Below are positions 9,238 to 20,500 of a stretch of DNA of 64,000 nt, piece after piece. Origin of the DNA: Parietaria judaica (taxonomy: Eukaryota; Streptophyta; Magnoliopsida; Rosales; Urticaceae). A program made the position numbers and the translations under genes. Every line of letters begins with the position of its first letter. The stretch's first letter is position 1. The notes beneath the pieces were generated by a model. That model was given only the letters and a program-made list of their open reading frames with translations. It did no database searches and had not been told where the DNA came from. Location of the stretch: positions 3,131,501-3,195,500 of the forward strand of contig OX940870.1 of NCBI GenBank assembly GCA_954871525.1, read 5' to 3'.

Positions 9238-11695
9238 CTTCGAGGCTTCTCCGATTCGCCCACAACCCAAACGGGAGAAGGAAGAGGAGGAGGAGGAGGG
9301 CTCGGCGGCGGCGCCATGGGCGGAGGAAGAGGGCTCGGCGGCGGGGATGAGAAGCTCGCGATGGCCATGTTCATCTTCTCCGAGCAATCCATGGCGTCGA
9401 AGGTCCCCGACGAGATCCCTCGCAGCGAAGGTCCCTGCGCATCAAGAGGAAGCGCGCTCGCCGGGTGAGTTTCGCCGACATCGAGATCACCTCCGTCCAT
9501 TTCTTCCACCGTGACGACGACTGTGTCTGCGAGACGCCGCCCAAGCCCCACCCAGATCCTCCCCCAACGCTGCGCTGCAGCCCGACAACGAGCTCGTCGG
9601 GTTCTACGAGGACTTGGCCGACGACAACGACGATTCCGGCGAGGATGAGGAAGGGAGCGCCGAGGGCAAGACCTTTTTTTTAGGCTATTGGGATCCCCGT
9701 CTCCGAGGGGGAGCAGCACCGCCGGCTCCGGCGCCTCCAACGACGATGAGATTACGTTGATTCGTTGTTAATTTACGTTAATTCGTTGTTAATTTACGAA
9801 TTAACGTAAATTCGTTGTTAATTCATTGTAAATTCGTTGTTAATTTACGTAAATTAACGTAAATTCGTTGTTAATTCATTGTAAATTCGTTGTTAATTTA
9901 CGTTAATTCGATGTTAATTTATTATGATTCGTTGTTGATTTACGTTAATTCGCGTCTTTAATTTGTTGATATTTTTTTGAAAAAAAATAAATCCGAAAAT
10001 TATATAAATTTTTTGAATTTAAAATTTGAATTATATAAAAAAAAATGCTTGGTTTTGGTTGTTACCATATTTATAGCTATTTCAATTAATAGCAATATTT
10101 TTAATTAATGAAAATAAATGAATTTTTAATTAATATAATTATTCATAATTAATGTCATTGATTTTTTCAGATTAATAACCCACAAATTACGTGGTTAATT
10201 TGTATTTATTTTTAATTTCGTTTTTAATTATTAACGGTAATAATGTAATTAGAAATTCACTTAAATGGTTAATTGGCTAGTTTACAAAATTAACAAAAGT
10301 TTGGCTATTTTGCTAAACCCACTTTCAAGATTGGCTATTACCCTTAAGAAACCCTTTGTTTTAATATTTCATCCAACATCAAAAGTTCTGATCCAATCCA
10401 AGAGGTCACAAAAGTTTCGACTAAAACCAAGGTTCGCATTACCGACGATTATCGTCGATTATCGACGATTATCGAGCTTACCGGTAGTTACCGGCTATAA
10501 TACTTACCGTTTTATCCATTTTTCAACGATTATCGAGATTTTCGATAAACCGAAGACCAGCCGATTATCGCTATTTTTAGTGTAAAAATTTGATACTTTT
10601 TGGTCAATTAAAAAAATCAATTTTTAGAGATTTTTCGGTCTTTTCGACAACCAATGACCAAATTTTATACAATTTTCGAGCTTACCAGTGAAAAACCGAG
10701 ACTTTTCGGTCTTTTCGACAGCCGACGACCAAATCTTATACGAAAACTTGATTTTCGAACTGGTAAGTTGCAAATTTTTTGACAAATTATCATATTTTCA
10801 CTGATTAATCGATTCTTGGCATAAGTTTCGAAAGTTTTGATTTATTCATTTTTAACCGAATTTCTTGGAATTTTTTTTGTAGTTTTTGGTAAATTAATGA
10901 CATATAATGTTAACTCTATATGAATCAATCATTTCTTCTTTGATATGTACTCATTTATACAATTTTTAGGGCATTTCATGTGTTAAAATATAAAGAGTTA
11001 GTTTTATATGAGATTTATGTTTAGAAATGAGTAAAGCTTGGAACTTTATCATCTTTTGTTTATTTTTTTGCATTCTTATGAATATTTTTTTATGAAAACA
11101 TGTTTTGATGACTTATTTTATAATTATTTTGTTAGATTTAGGTTAAATTCGGATTATCATGCTTGTTAGGCAAATGTATATAAAGTTTTGAATTTAGGAA
11201 TTTACTCAAAATGTACATACTTTGTTATAATTTGTTGATTGTATAGGGTTCAAAATATTATATTTCCAAAGAAATATGAATGTTTGAGCTTTTGAGTTCT
11301 TGAATTTTCAGATTACAAGACTTTCTCGTGTAAAAAGTCTAAAAATTCATATTTTTTAATTTTTGAAGTAATTTATTCAAATTTTAATGTTTCTATTTCA
11401 TTAATTATTTATTGACATATTAATCTGTGATTTTGGTATATTTTATTTGCATATTTGAGCTTAATTCGGATTGTTTCATAATTACGACAAAAGTCTTCTA
11501 AGTTTATCTTTTGTGATTTGTGAGGTAATCTCTTCATTTTTTTTGGTGTTTTCATTGATAAAATATTTTTAAAAAAAAATAATATGAAATCTTGGTGTAA
11601 CTTATTTTCATATTTGAGATTAATTTGAATTTTCTCATAATTGCGGCAAAAGTCTTCTAAGTTGATGTGATGAGAATTATATGTGTTTGTGTATG

Positions 11696-11731
<36 letters not shown>

Positions 11732-13296
11732 TGTGTATGAAATTGTTTTTTATATCATGACATTCTATTATTAATTTATTAGATAATAGAATAGAATCAA
11801 TAATTATCATGACATGCTTTTATTTTTGGTATTTTTAAAACATTATTTTAAATTGGGCAAATACAAGCTTAAAATATTTTATAAGTTTTCCGTCGAAAAG
11901 TATCGAAAAATATCGATAATCCGTCGATAATCATCTAAAAGTATCGATAATCGGTAAGCTACAGTATTATAGGATTTCCGTCGGTTAATCGGTAAGCTAT
12001 CGATTAATCCGTCAAAAACGGTAATCGGTTTATCGATAACATCGGTAAGTTGAACCTTGACTAAAACTATATAATATTAATATGCGACAACTGACAAAGA
12101 AAGGTGACAAATGACGCTTCATAATCATGTTAGTATATTAAATCGTATACCATCTTTATGGGCGAGCCTCGAGAATCAGATTAATTATTATGACAGGTAG
12201 GTGTGCAAAAAAGGTCAACCCAGTGCTCTAACTCAACGTTAACTCTACTCAATTAATTCAATAATTATTAATTAGTTCAACTCGAATAAATTGTCAAGTT
12301 GGGTCGGTCCAATTGACAAAACCAAATTACTTTTTAATAACTAATTAAATTTATAACATTTGCTGTATTTTAATTTTTAAGTAAAAATACATAAAAGTAA
12401 AAAATAAAATAACCTTAGAGTCTCGTCTTTATGTTTAATTATTATTTAGTGCTTACTATTATGTTTATAGTTTATGTTTACGACTACGTTTCTAGTTTTG
12501 TTTACGACTATGTATTGTGCTTTCGTTTTTGAGGATAGATATGCAGGATATTGTGCGTGGAGAGGAGTTCTTGATTACTCAGAATCAGAGCACTCGGGCA
12601 CAGTAAAGGCCATTAGAGAAGCATACTCCGATCTCGGAACGTGCTTGTACATTGAATCGGCTAAGGACACGCACATGATCCTGTACGAGCTCCTCCATAA
12701 CAAGCTCAACTGGCTTTGGTACGTTACTCAGCCGGAGCCACACCGAGAGGTACCTGGAAACGGGTCATGTACTTTCGCGGTTTCGCCCCTTGTGCTAACC
12801 GGTGATAACTTTGCAGGGAAACTCAGTGACTGTGAAGCCAAGCAACGACGCGATCAAAGAGATGCGGGGTGAGGCCGAGCAGACGTGGCCCCCGGGTCTG
12901 GCGAGTTTGATCAACGTGACTGCGGAGCCCTTCTTGAACGTGATTTACGATTGTGACCCTCTGGAGCGGCTTGTGTGGGACAACGTGGTGCTGGTGGGGG
13001 ATGCGGCACACCCCGTGACACCACATGGTCAGAGGAGCACCAACATGTCGCTGCTCGACGCGGCAGTTTTGGGGGCGTGCCTCGCCAAGTGGCGGAGCGG
13101 AGGGCTCGGATTGGCGCTGAGGGAATATGAGTCGGTTCGCTTGCCCGTCGTTTCGGCGCAGGTTTTGCGTTCGAGGCAGATGGGGCGGGAGAAGCAGGGT
13201 TTGGCCGATTCCGAGGGCTGTGAGGAGCTGAAGCAGAGGGGCATGCCTTACTTCGGCGTTATGCCATCAGTGGTTGAGGAGAGTTATGAAGTTTGA
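7542..13296 (+). CDS. class A FAD-dependent monooxygenase, copy 1 (large introns)
   Basis: Four exons, 7542-7802, 8585-8883, 12539-12749 and 12817-13296, give an open frame of about 416 aa. The PHBH-like fold is shown by an N-terminal FAD dinucleotide motif VGGSVAGLSCAHAL, a mid-protein LLVAADGS (DG motif) and a C-terminal VVLVGDAAHP (GD motif). Such enzymes use NAD(P)H and O2 to hydroxylate small aromatic or related substrates; the substrate here is unknown. Exon order and phases match copy 2 at 13875. Intron 1 (782 bp) and intron 2 (3655 bp) hold four inserted elements, whereas copy 2 has introns of 88 and 75 bp. At exon 2 the acceptor position used by copy 2 reads TT instead of AG. The nearest usable AG is 6 bp upstream and would add two residues (Cys-Leu). 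All junctions still permit an intact protein, but splicing efficiency is uncertain. Confidence 0.75.
7922..8180. mobile_element. fold-back element in intron 1 of monooxygenase copy 1
   Basis: Two arms of about 110-120 bp pair with each other. GACTCAAAGAATAAAGATAG on the left answers CTATCTTTAGACTC-like sequence on the right, and both arms contain TTCGATCAT(T/C)TTCG. No ORF is present. It is probably a MITE; the target duplication is not clear. Confidence 0.5.
8213..8517. mobile_element. long-arm MITE in intron 1 of monooxygenase copy 1
   Basis: Near-perfect inverted arms of about 130 bp each run from TTAAGGGTTAATGAC inward and back out to GTCATTAACCCTAA. The arms share TCGCATTTGGGGAGTTGACC and its complement. 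The loop is about 30 bp. Transcribed with the intron, it would form a long hairpin RNA. Family assignment and target duplication are uncertain. Confidence 0.7.
9157..9235. repeat. (CT)n microsatellite, about 39 units
   Basis: An uninterrupted CT run sits exactly between the left arm of Pack-MULE A and its captured cargo. The matching boundary in Pack-MULE B carries a GA run (33945-33975), so the microsatellite is part of the shared element structure. Confidence 0.95.
9236..9756 (+). pseudogene. captured fragment of a KNL1-like kinetochore gene
   Basis: One frame reads MASKVPDEIPRSEG from 9391. After a frameshift, another reads IKRKRARRVSFADIEITSV from 9441, followed by HFF and later (D/E)-rich NELVGFYEDLADD. 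A third frame reads GSPSPRGSSTAGSGASNDDE near 9690-9750. This order, a basic stretch with RVSF (9462-9473), then acidic, then a Ser/Gly patch, resembles the N-terminus of plant KNL1/Spc105-like proteins, where RVSF is a phosphatase-1 docking motif. At least two frame changes and missing flanks make it non-functional as coding sequence. The identification is from memory of the family and needs a search; captured-fragment status rests on the element around it. Confidence 0.5.
9757..9965. repeat. TTCGTTGTTAATTTACG tandem array in Pack-MULE A
   Basis: About ten imperfect copies of a 16-18 bp word, TTCGTTGTTAATTTACG, some inverted (AATTAACGTAAA). They form the subterminal region next to the right arm. 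Pack-MULE B has related AATTAACGTAAATCAACAAC words at 33190-33230 and a different array beyond. Confidence 0.75.
10428..12058. mobile_element. MULE-like element, AAGGTT family copy 2
   Basis: The 1631-bp element is flanked by a perfect 9-bp duplication GACTAAAAC (10419-10427 and 12059-12067). Left end: CAAGGTTCGCATTACCG; right end read inward: AAGGTTCAACTTACCG. Subterminal regions are dense in CGATTATCG and CGGTAAGCTA words. The interior is AT-rich with an (AT)n run at about 11697-11727 and no transposase. It lies in intron 2 of monooxygenase copy 1, 55 bp beyond the target duplication of Pack-MULE A. Confidence 0.85.
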
Positions 13297-13780
13297 CTGA
13301 GTTAAATTGTGTAACTCTGGCATTGTTATTGCCATTGGTATGGGATTAATAATATTGTCACTTTGATTCTCGATTTCGCTAGTTCTTCTACTCTTTAAGT
13401 TTTTAGTTTCGAAACAGTGGCTCTCGTGTCTTGTCGCAGCGCCCCGACTCTCCTTCTTGCCGTGATTTGTTGCAACAGTGCCTCGCGTTGTTGTACCTGA
13501 ACTCCTGACGCGACTCGACGTGGGATAGAGAAACGTGGAATTTTTGTGAGAATGAGCGATTGTATTCGAATTTTTCTCCCTATTTGATTATAATATTAAT
13601 AAAAAGAACAAATTACAAGGGCAAGTGAAAATATTAATGATAATTATGTGAAGCGATTTGAGGTAAAGATTACTATAACTTCGCTGAAAATGGAAAGAGG
13701 AAGTTAACGACATTTAAAAAAAAAATAAAAAATCCAGTATCTAATAATTTGACCCGTTCACGTTGTGGATGTGAAGAACA

Positions 13781-13824
13781 CACGTGCGTGATTAATCTAT
13801 CTTTCCAATCCCAAGTCCCTTGGA
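13781..13824 (+). promoter_or_regulatory. promoter block of the second FAD monooxygenase
   Basis: G-box CACGTG at 13781-13786 and CCAAGTCCCTTGGA at 13811-13824 repeat, in the same order, the block upstream of copy 1. Here the block ends 50 bp before the ATG (13875), against 95 bp in copy 1. No TATA box like that of copy 1 is evident. Confidence 0.55.
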
Positions 13825-13874
13825 CCCAAAAGTCTCGACTGAAAAAAAAAAAGTAAAAAAAAAACGAGAGAGAG

Positions 13875-15349
13875 ATGAGCGATGAGAGGGAGAGCAAGCC
13901 AAGGGCAGTGATAGTGGGAGGAAGCATAGCCGGGCTATCGTCCGCACACGCGCTCATCTTAGCAGGCTTCCACGTCACGGTTATCGAGAAATCGCCCGGC
14001 CCGCCCGCCGGCAGCCCCACCGGAGCTGGACTTGGACTCGACCCGCTCTCCCTCCGCCTAATCCGGACCTGGACCAAACGACAAGACCTCCTCAAAATGT
14101 CCACTCTGCCCCTCACCATCGACCAGGTAAGTAATTGGTAACCAACCAAAAAGCAAACCTCTCGGGTGCTTTTCTGTAATCCAGAACTAATCCGATCGGT
14201 TCTTCGAGCCTCAGAATCAGATCATGGAGGATAAGCAGAGCCGGCGAGTGACAAGAGACGAGGGCTTCGGTTTCAGAGCGGCCTATTGGCCGGACCTCCA
14301 TGGCCTCCTGTGGAGCTCTCTTCCACAGGATGTTTTCCTCTGGGGCCACCTGTTTGTGTCCCTCTGCGTTTCCGACGACAGAAGATCGGTCAAAGTCAAA
14401 GCCAAAGTGCTCGGAACTGACAACACTGTCGAAGTGGCCGGGGATTTGCTCGTTGTGGCTGACGGTTCTCTCTCTTCGATTCATCATAATTTCTTTCCTC
14501 ACCATAAACTCAGGTAAATTAGTCCAAGTTTTGACATTAACGTGTGACACAAGATTCATATATATATATATGCACATCTATGGGGTAGATATGCAGGATA
14601 TTGTGCATGGCGAGGGATTCTTGATTTCTCAGAAAGAGAGAATTCAGACACAATGAAAGCAATCAGAGAAGCATACCCGGATCTCGGAAACTGCTTGTAC
14701 TTTGAATTGGCTAAGGGCACGCACATCGTACTGTACGAGCTCCTCGGAAACAAGCTCAACTGGATTTGGTACATTAACCAGCCGGAGCCACAGCTAGAGG
14801 TGAATCGTACGCCTTCGAATGAGCCACACTTTATACTTTTGCCCTGAGTGCTAACCGGTGGTAACTTGGCAGGGAAAGTCAGTGACCGCAAAGCCTAGTG
14901 ACGACGCGATCAAAGAGATGCAACACGGGGCGGAGAGGACGTGGGCCCCGGCTCTAGCCAGGGCAATTAGTGAGACAAAGAAGCCGTTCGTGAACGTGAT
15001 TTATGATTCCGACCCCCTGGAGCGGCTGGTGTGGGAGAGCGTGGTGTTGGTGGGGGACGCGGCGCACCCATCGACGCCTCACGGTCTGAGGAGCACCAAC
15101 ATGTCGCTGCTCGATGCAGCGGTTTTGGGGGCTTGCCTCACCAAGTGGGGAAGCGGTGGGCTCGGATTGGCACTGAAGGAATATGAGGCGGTTCGCTTGC
15201 CCGTTGTCTCAGCACAGGTTTTACATTCGAGGCAGATGGGGCGGGCGAAGCAGGGCTTGGCTGATTCCGAGGGCTGTGAGGAGCTGAAGCAGAGGAGCAT
15301 GCCTTACTTCGGCGATGTGCCGAAGGTGGTTGAGGAGACTTACGTATAG
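13875..15349 (+). CDS. class A FAD-dependent monooxygenase, copy 2 (compact)
   Basis: Four exons, 13875-14126, 14215-14513, 14589-14799 and 14873-15349, give about 412 aa, the normal length for plant single-domain FAD/NAD(P)-binding oxidoreductases. The FAD motif GGSIAG is at residues 15-20, a LLVVADGS DG motif is in exon 2, and GDAAHP at 315-320 is followed by TPHGLRSTNMSLLDAA. These are the three landmarks of PHBH-like hydroxylases. All introns are GT-AG and short (88, 75 and 73 bp). The two copies agree closely along their length, so this is a recent tandem duplication. The start is supported by alignment with copy 1. The substrate is unknown. The neighbouring acyltransferase suggests a shared metabolite, but this is inference. 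Confidence 0.88.
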
Positions 15350-15909
15350 TAAAGTTTGACTGATCTATTGTGTTTCATGACATGTCACATAATTATGGGA
15401 TTAAGAATGTTGCGTATTATGCAATATACTTTTGCAGGGATGACTGTTTATTGATAATGCACATAAGAACTTGATAATACTGATAGGAACGTTGGAACTT
15501 GAACATTTCTGTGAACTTATAAATAATAAGGGGCCATATATGCATATACTTGTATTGTTCTTCAAGGAATCGGACAATCGCAGAAAGAAAGCGAAATCTT
15601 ATTAAATAAATTAAATTCACATGTGAGGAAGGAGACTCGGGAAAGACTAACAACGTTTCATTACACAGAAAACTGTACGGTAACGAAACCATTATTGTAA
15701 ATCATCACTCACTCTTAGGTCTTAACAATAACACAGTTCTCCCCACAAAAAATATTACAACCTCAACATCGAAGCACCTCTTATGCTAGGACTTTCACGC
15801 CTAGAGATATCAGACATAGAAGTAGAGATACAGAGTGCAATTGGGTATACATTATAAGTACTGTATACCAAGCAGAAACAATAAATGGAATACCATGTAA
15901 AAGATAAGA
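15350..15909. other. convergent intergenic region
   Basis: 3' flanks of monooxygenase copy 2 (+) and the V-ATPase gene (-). No additional gene is seen. The minus-strand 3' untranslated region of VHA-c'' probably occupies the right part. Confidence 0.5.
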
Positions 15910-17195
15910 TCACGCTGCCTTCGCCGGCCATGTTGCTTGTGCTGACATGATGATTCCGACAATCACTCCAAACAGCCCAAGTGCGCTTCCGAAAATCTCG
16001 ATCACAAGAATCTTGACGAAGAGTGAAGAGTTTTGAGCATCAGACAAAGCGCAGCTGCTCCCAATGATTCCCACGCATAATCTGTTTCCAAAAGAGGAAT
16101 GAAGCAAGATGTTTAAATAATACAATAATACACGAAAATCAAATGCAAAAGAGGGTGACAAACGAACCCGCAAACAAGGTTGGCAAAGCCAACTATGATT
16201 CCTGAGGCAAAGATAGCATATCCTGCTCTAAGAGATTCAGGGTGATATAATTGTGATGCTGGGACGCTCTCTAGTTTCGTTTGCAAGATGATTGCTACAA
16301 TGACACCGTAGATAGCAACGGCTTCACAGAAAATAACGCTGCATGAGCAAACAATCAGATAATCAATAAATTTGGTGCAGGCGAACAAGTTTCAGTCCAA
16401 AATTGTGGAGAATAAAATTCATAATATGTATTGTGCCTTGAAAGTATTGGAACAGTTATTCACGTCTTGTCATAAGCCAGAAGGTATAAATGGAGATGAC
16501 TGAATTGGCAAACATTCTGAATACCCAACAATATTTTAGCAAGATAATGAATCTGAATTTGTCCTATCAAGCTTCGAAATTCTCAGATTCAGGAGAAATT
16601 TACAATATCCTAACAAGTTAAACAGAAATCGATCGAATACGATCCAGAAAAGTTCATATTTTCAGGTCAAATCTACTATCCAGAGTTTAAAGCAACAATA
16701 AATCCTCGTCCTCCATGGACGAGTCAAGAATCCACATTCGCTATGAACACCAGTCTAGTTATCAAATCCCATTCCAGTGATCTAATTTGAATATACTTGT
16801 GCACCCCCAAATTCAAATTGAAAACCCAACGAAAACCATCACAAGATCAACGCCTTCGCCAGAAATTAGGGCTAAATCGATTACCTAATGAGATTCTTCG
16901 ACGTGATACGAGGCGCTTTGATCGCAGCGCCGATCAAGCTGCTTCCAGTAATGTATATACCCCTAAACAGAGAGAAAGAGAGACAAATTCTCAATAATTG
17001 AGGAACAAATCCGAAGCAGAAGGTAAAGAGATATCGAATTCGATATCTCAATAGTCAAAGAGGTTACCAGGCGGCGCCGAGGACAGAGACGCCGATGGAG
17101 AGGGCGATTCCGATGGAGGCATAGGTGTAGGGCGAGATCCTGACGAGAGCGCCGGCCCAGGAGCTGGAGTAAGCCACCGCAGCTGCGCCAGACAT
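15910..17195 (-). CDS. VHA-c'': V-type proton ATPase 21 kDa proteolipid subunit c''
   Basis: Four exons on the minus strand, 17195-17068, 16962-16885, 16338-16168 and 16081-15910, give 182 aa. The product is the c'' proteolipid of the membrane V0 ring, which carries protons into vacuole and trans-Golgi compartments. The protein is almost entirely hydrophobic, with four membrane helices and hallmark stretches [63 protein letters not shown] and [14 protein letters not shown]. Glu74 (in FCEAV) is the likely proton-carrying carboxylate; Glu154 (IEIFGSA) is the matching acid in the second half. It is strongly conserved relative to plant VHA-c'' as I remember it. All introns are GT-AG. A leader of about 100 nt with GA repeats lies upstream (17196-17300). 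Confidence 0.95.
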
Positions 17196-18699
17196 GGTTG
17201 CCGGAGAGCTAGGGTTTTGGAGGGAGGTGTGTATCGATGGTTGGCTTCGATCTGGTTGGTTATGGCCGATTGATCTGAAAAATACGAGCAATGGATGAGA
17301 GAGAGAGAGTGTTTGTTTGTTTGTAGCACCAGAGAGAGAAAGTGAGACACGTTTTGCACGGTGAAAAAAAAAAAAAAAACCAAATTAACGGCGATGGTAA
17401 TTTTCAAAAAAAAAAAACGACGATGGTAAATCTATCACGTGCGGAAGTAAACGACGGTAGTTTTTTTCTTTTTTTTCTTATGTGTATAGATCGGATTGGT
17501 GTAACTCGGGGTAAAAATTTAACCCCACCCAATCTTATCTATCCCGAAAACTTTGGGTTGGGTCATTAGATCGGACTAAGAGTAAAAAAAATATTTTTAT
17601 TTAGAACCAAATAACATTTAAATTTAAACATTTAATTAATAAACATAAATTTCGTATAATATTTTTAAATATCTAATTTAAAAATTAAATATTTATTAAA
17701 TTATTAAAATATTCAATAAGGGAAGAACGAAATATATGTTGGGTTTTTCGATGACATTTCTCAATCCCGATGCGAAAATCACGGGATATCATCAAATATT
17801 ATCGGGGCGTTTGGAAAGCCATTTTCAAAATATTTTTTCATTTTGCCAATAAAGTTTATCAAGAAAACATGATTGGTTAGCTTTTTTATAAAATATTTTT
17901 CAAAACTATTTTTTTCCTTTTTAACATTTTTCACATAAAGATATAAACAAAAAAAAATGTGTTCATTTTCCATTTCCATTTTCATTTTCTCTATCCTCAT
18001 TTAACTCTTCATATCCTATTTTTATTAAAAAATAAATAAATTCATTTGCACAAAATAAAATACATGTATTTTAGCTTGAGACTTTTTTTTTTTATCGAAT
18101 GAAGTATTTTTTTTTCCCTAATATACTTAACTAACGTACCATGACTAATATAATAGGCAGACTTTTCTTTTTTGTAGTCTAATACTTAATTAAATATATA
18201 TAACAATTAAGTAAGTAATATGTTGCTCATCCCTTCATTTAATTTAATAACCTGTAGCATTGATACTTTGTATGTATCATGATTGATAAAATTAACCAAT
18301 GCCATTTTCCTGTAATATGAAACATTGTATTCATTTAATATATTTGTTTAAATTTTATTTAAGTATGTTTTAATTAAAAAATAAATAAAATGTATCCATC
18401 AATTATCTTTACAAAAATTAAATATACCGAGTATAGCTTTCATTTAAAAATTAAACCAAACATGATTAGAAAATAATGTTAACAATTATATTTACTTTTA
18501 TTAAATTATAACATGTGAAAAAATCTAGAAAATCAATTATCATAAATTAAATAGATTGAACCAATTATTTTTAATCAATCTAAATCACTATTATAGTTGC
18601 ATGTAGTTGATTGATATCGATTAATTATAATCAGTTTACTTTTAAAATAATTTTAATAAAAAAGTAACCAAACACTATTTTCATTTTCCTTTTCAAAAA
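17196..18699. other. VHA-c'' leader and promoter side, then gene-free AT-rich DNA
   Basis: The first 100-150 bp hold the pyrimidine-rich (on the minus strand) leader of VHA-c''. Beyond about 17500 the sequence is AT-rich and non-coding. I recognise no gene or defined element. Confidence 0.45.
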
Positions 18700-19232
18700 A
18701 CAACATGACAAAAATAATAACCAATCTTTACCTAAGATTTGGTACTTTTGCCAAGTGCGGATTGTGTCGTTCTCCTCTTGGCCGAATTCTCTTCTCTCGG
18801 GGATCGAGCACGTCAATTGTCGTGCCTCTATTTTGTCCACCACGTCGCTGCGGGAACGTCTTTGATGATCTATTAAACACCTCGTTGGACAGGTTAGGTC
18901 CTTCTCGGCGTTTTGGATGAGAAATCGATGAAGAACCGGGGAGAGGAGGAAATCCCGAGCTCTGAGCTAGGGGTAAGCGATTTTCTCTCTATTTAGGGTT
19001 TATGATTTGTGTTTAATAATGAGCTTTAAGTGTGTATTTATAGTACACAAGATCAATTGACCTAATGGGCTTTTGGCTTATTTAATGGATACAAGCTCAT
19101 TAAGTGATCATTACTTAATTCATATAATTAATTCTCGAGCCCTGGTGGACCCGTTGCCTATTTTGTGTAGTCAGGATAAAACCCGAGAGCCCGGTTGATC
19201 CAAAATCATATTTTCGGGCAGATCCTACAACA
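18700..19232 (-). mobile_element. possible solo LTR or retroelement promoter-leader
   Basis: Read on the minus strand, the block begins TGTTGTAGGATCTGCCCG (from about 19230). It runs through a TATA-like CTATAAATACAC (about 19036-19047) and then becomes a GC-richer leader ending near 18720. A TG start, an internal TATA box and a leader are the layout of a plant LTR. I find no convincing 5-bp target duplication or internal domain, so a relict promoter of another kind is possible. Confidence 0.35.
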
Positions 19233-20363
19233 TAGTCATAAACTAAATTATTAACGTAATCGTAAACATAAATTAGAAATGTAATTGTTAACATAAAGTA
19301 ATAATTTTCCACATGTATACCGTCATAATTTTACACTTTTTGCCTTTAAATTGTTTTTTTAATCAATTGAATTTAATTTTAGCATAACTATATTTTAGAC
19401 ATGTACTAGAGGTGAATAAGAACATAAAGTCAAAAAATTACTAGATAATTTTGTATGTTATGACTAACATACCAAATGAAGGGAGTTGAAAAAATTTGTA
19501 ATTTTTTAAATAATTTAACTTGGTAATTTTATTACGTGGTAATACATTTTTTCTTGCGTTTCTCTTCGTTTTTCTACTGGCTCGTATCATATTCATTTAG
19601 TGCTATATTTTCACCCGGAAAGTGTCGTTCTCTCTGGACAAGATGTACTCGTCATGTCAAAATGTAACTGTCGTTTTCTGTAGGGAACAAGAAACATGAC
19701 GTTAACTATCACAAAGACATAGAAGCTATATGTCGTATATGATATGTGTCGTTTTCATCGAGCACAAGTTGCAGCAAATACGTAATAAGAAAAAACGACA
19801 CATTTACTAGTCTGTAGTATCAAATATCAATATTATCAATGGAACTACAAGCCGGTTCAAATCACCTTATAAATGATAAATTTAAAGCAAGTCAATGGCA
19901 TTATTTGGTTAGAAATGAAAAACTAGTAATAAATAAGACGAAGACTTAAAATTGAATTGGAAACATACAAACATTTAAAAATTAGTGGTACAAATTATAC
20001 ATTACTATATAGTGCCTTACATGTAAACCATATCATAAAATTGGCTTATGTTATCCTAATGTTATAAAAAGGATAGTATGTAATATTGTCCAAAAATATT
20101 CCATTTGGCAAATTTTGTCTTATGTAGGAAAAAAATAGAGTATTATAAGCATAAGTATTTTTATTCGTACAATCAAAAGAATTTTGTTTGTAAATATTCT
20201 ATATCAGAGTCAGAGTAGAGTAGACAGTTTTAGTTGGTTATCTCTTTTTTTAGAAAGTCCAAAAAGACTATTCAAAGTTCAAACATTCAAGTATATTTGA
20301 TTTATGTTTATAAAGAAAATAGATTCTCAAAATTGTACAAATGTGACTCTTAGAACTAGAAGC
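19233..20363. other. gene-free AT-rich stretch
   Basis: No ORF, RNA gene or clear repeat boundary is seen. Confidence 0.45.
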
Positions 20364-20382
20364 AACTATTTTAGCGTAATTA

Positions 20383-20481
20383 GCGTGGTTGCAAGGATAG
20401 CCTAGTGCTAATTCCACACCACTTCCAAAGTGGAGGTTGTGCGTTCGAACCTCACTTCAACAAAGCTGTCTTAAAAAAAAT
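20383..20481 (+). mobile_element. tRNA-derived SINE
   Basis: The 99-bp body contains an A-box-like GGATAGCCTAGTGC and a B box GCGTTCGAACCTC and ends in an A-rich tail. It is flanked by imperfect direct repeats of 19 bp (20364-20382 and 20482-20500; AACTATTTTAGCGTAATTA with three differences). It has no cloverleaf fit to a functional tRNA. Confidence 0.8.
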
Positions 20482-20500
20482 AACTATTATAGCATAATCA

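Larger units (their letters stand above)
8903..10354 (+). mobile_element. Pack-MULE A carrying a KNL1-like gene fragment
   Basis: The 1452-bp element is flanked by a perfect 9-bp duplication TTTGTTTTA (8894-8902 and 10355-10363). The left end reads GAGAAATTGCACCAAATAGCC. Read inward from the right end, the sequence is GGGTTTCTTAAGGGTAATAG, then a stretch matching the left arm (TTAGCAAAATAG(C/T)CAAACTTT, TAATTTTGTAAACTAGCCAA). No transposase is present. A GC-rich block at 9236-9756 is foreign cargo, bounded on the left by a CT microsatellite. The element sits in intron 2 of monooxygenase copy 1. Its arms match, in reverse orientation, the element at 32871-34225, which carries a different gene fragment. 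Confidence 0.85.

Noticed and set aside
9123..9740. 205-codon minus-strand frame through the CT repeat and the captured fragment
   Set aside because: The ERERER and proline-rich tracts come from the microsatellite and antisense cargo; the sense of the cargo is on the plus strand.
7542..13296. Calling monooxygenase copy 1 a pseudogene because of its insertions
   Set aside because: All four exons are open, phases match copy 2 and the remaining splice sites are usable. Only the exon 2 acceptor is altered, and an in-frame substitute exists.
20383..20481. Possible tRNA gene
   Set aside because: A and B boxes are present, but no cloverleaf with matching acceptor stem forms. The A-rich tail and flanking duplications indicate a SINE.
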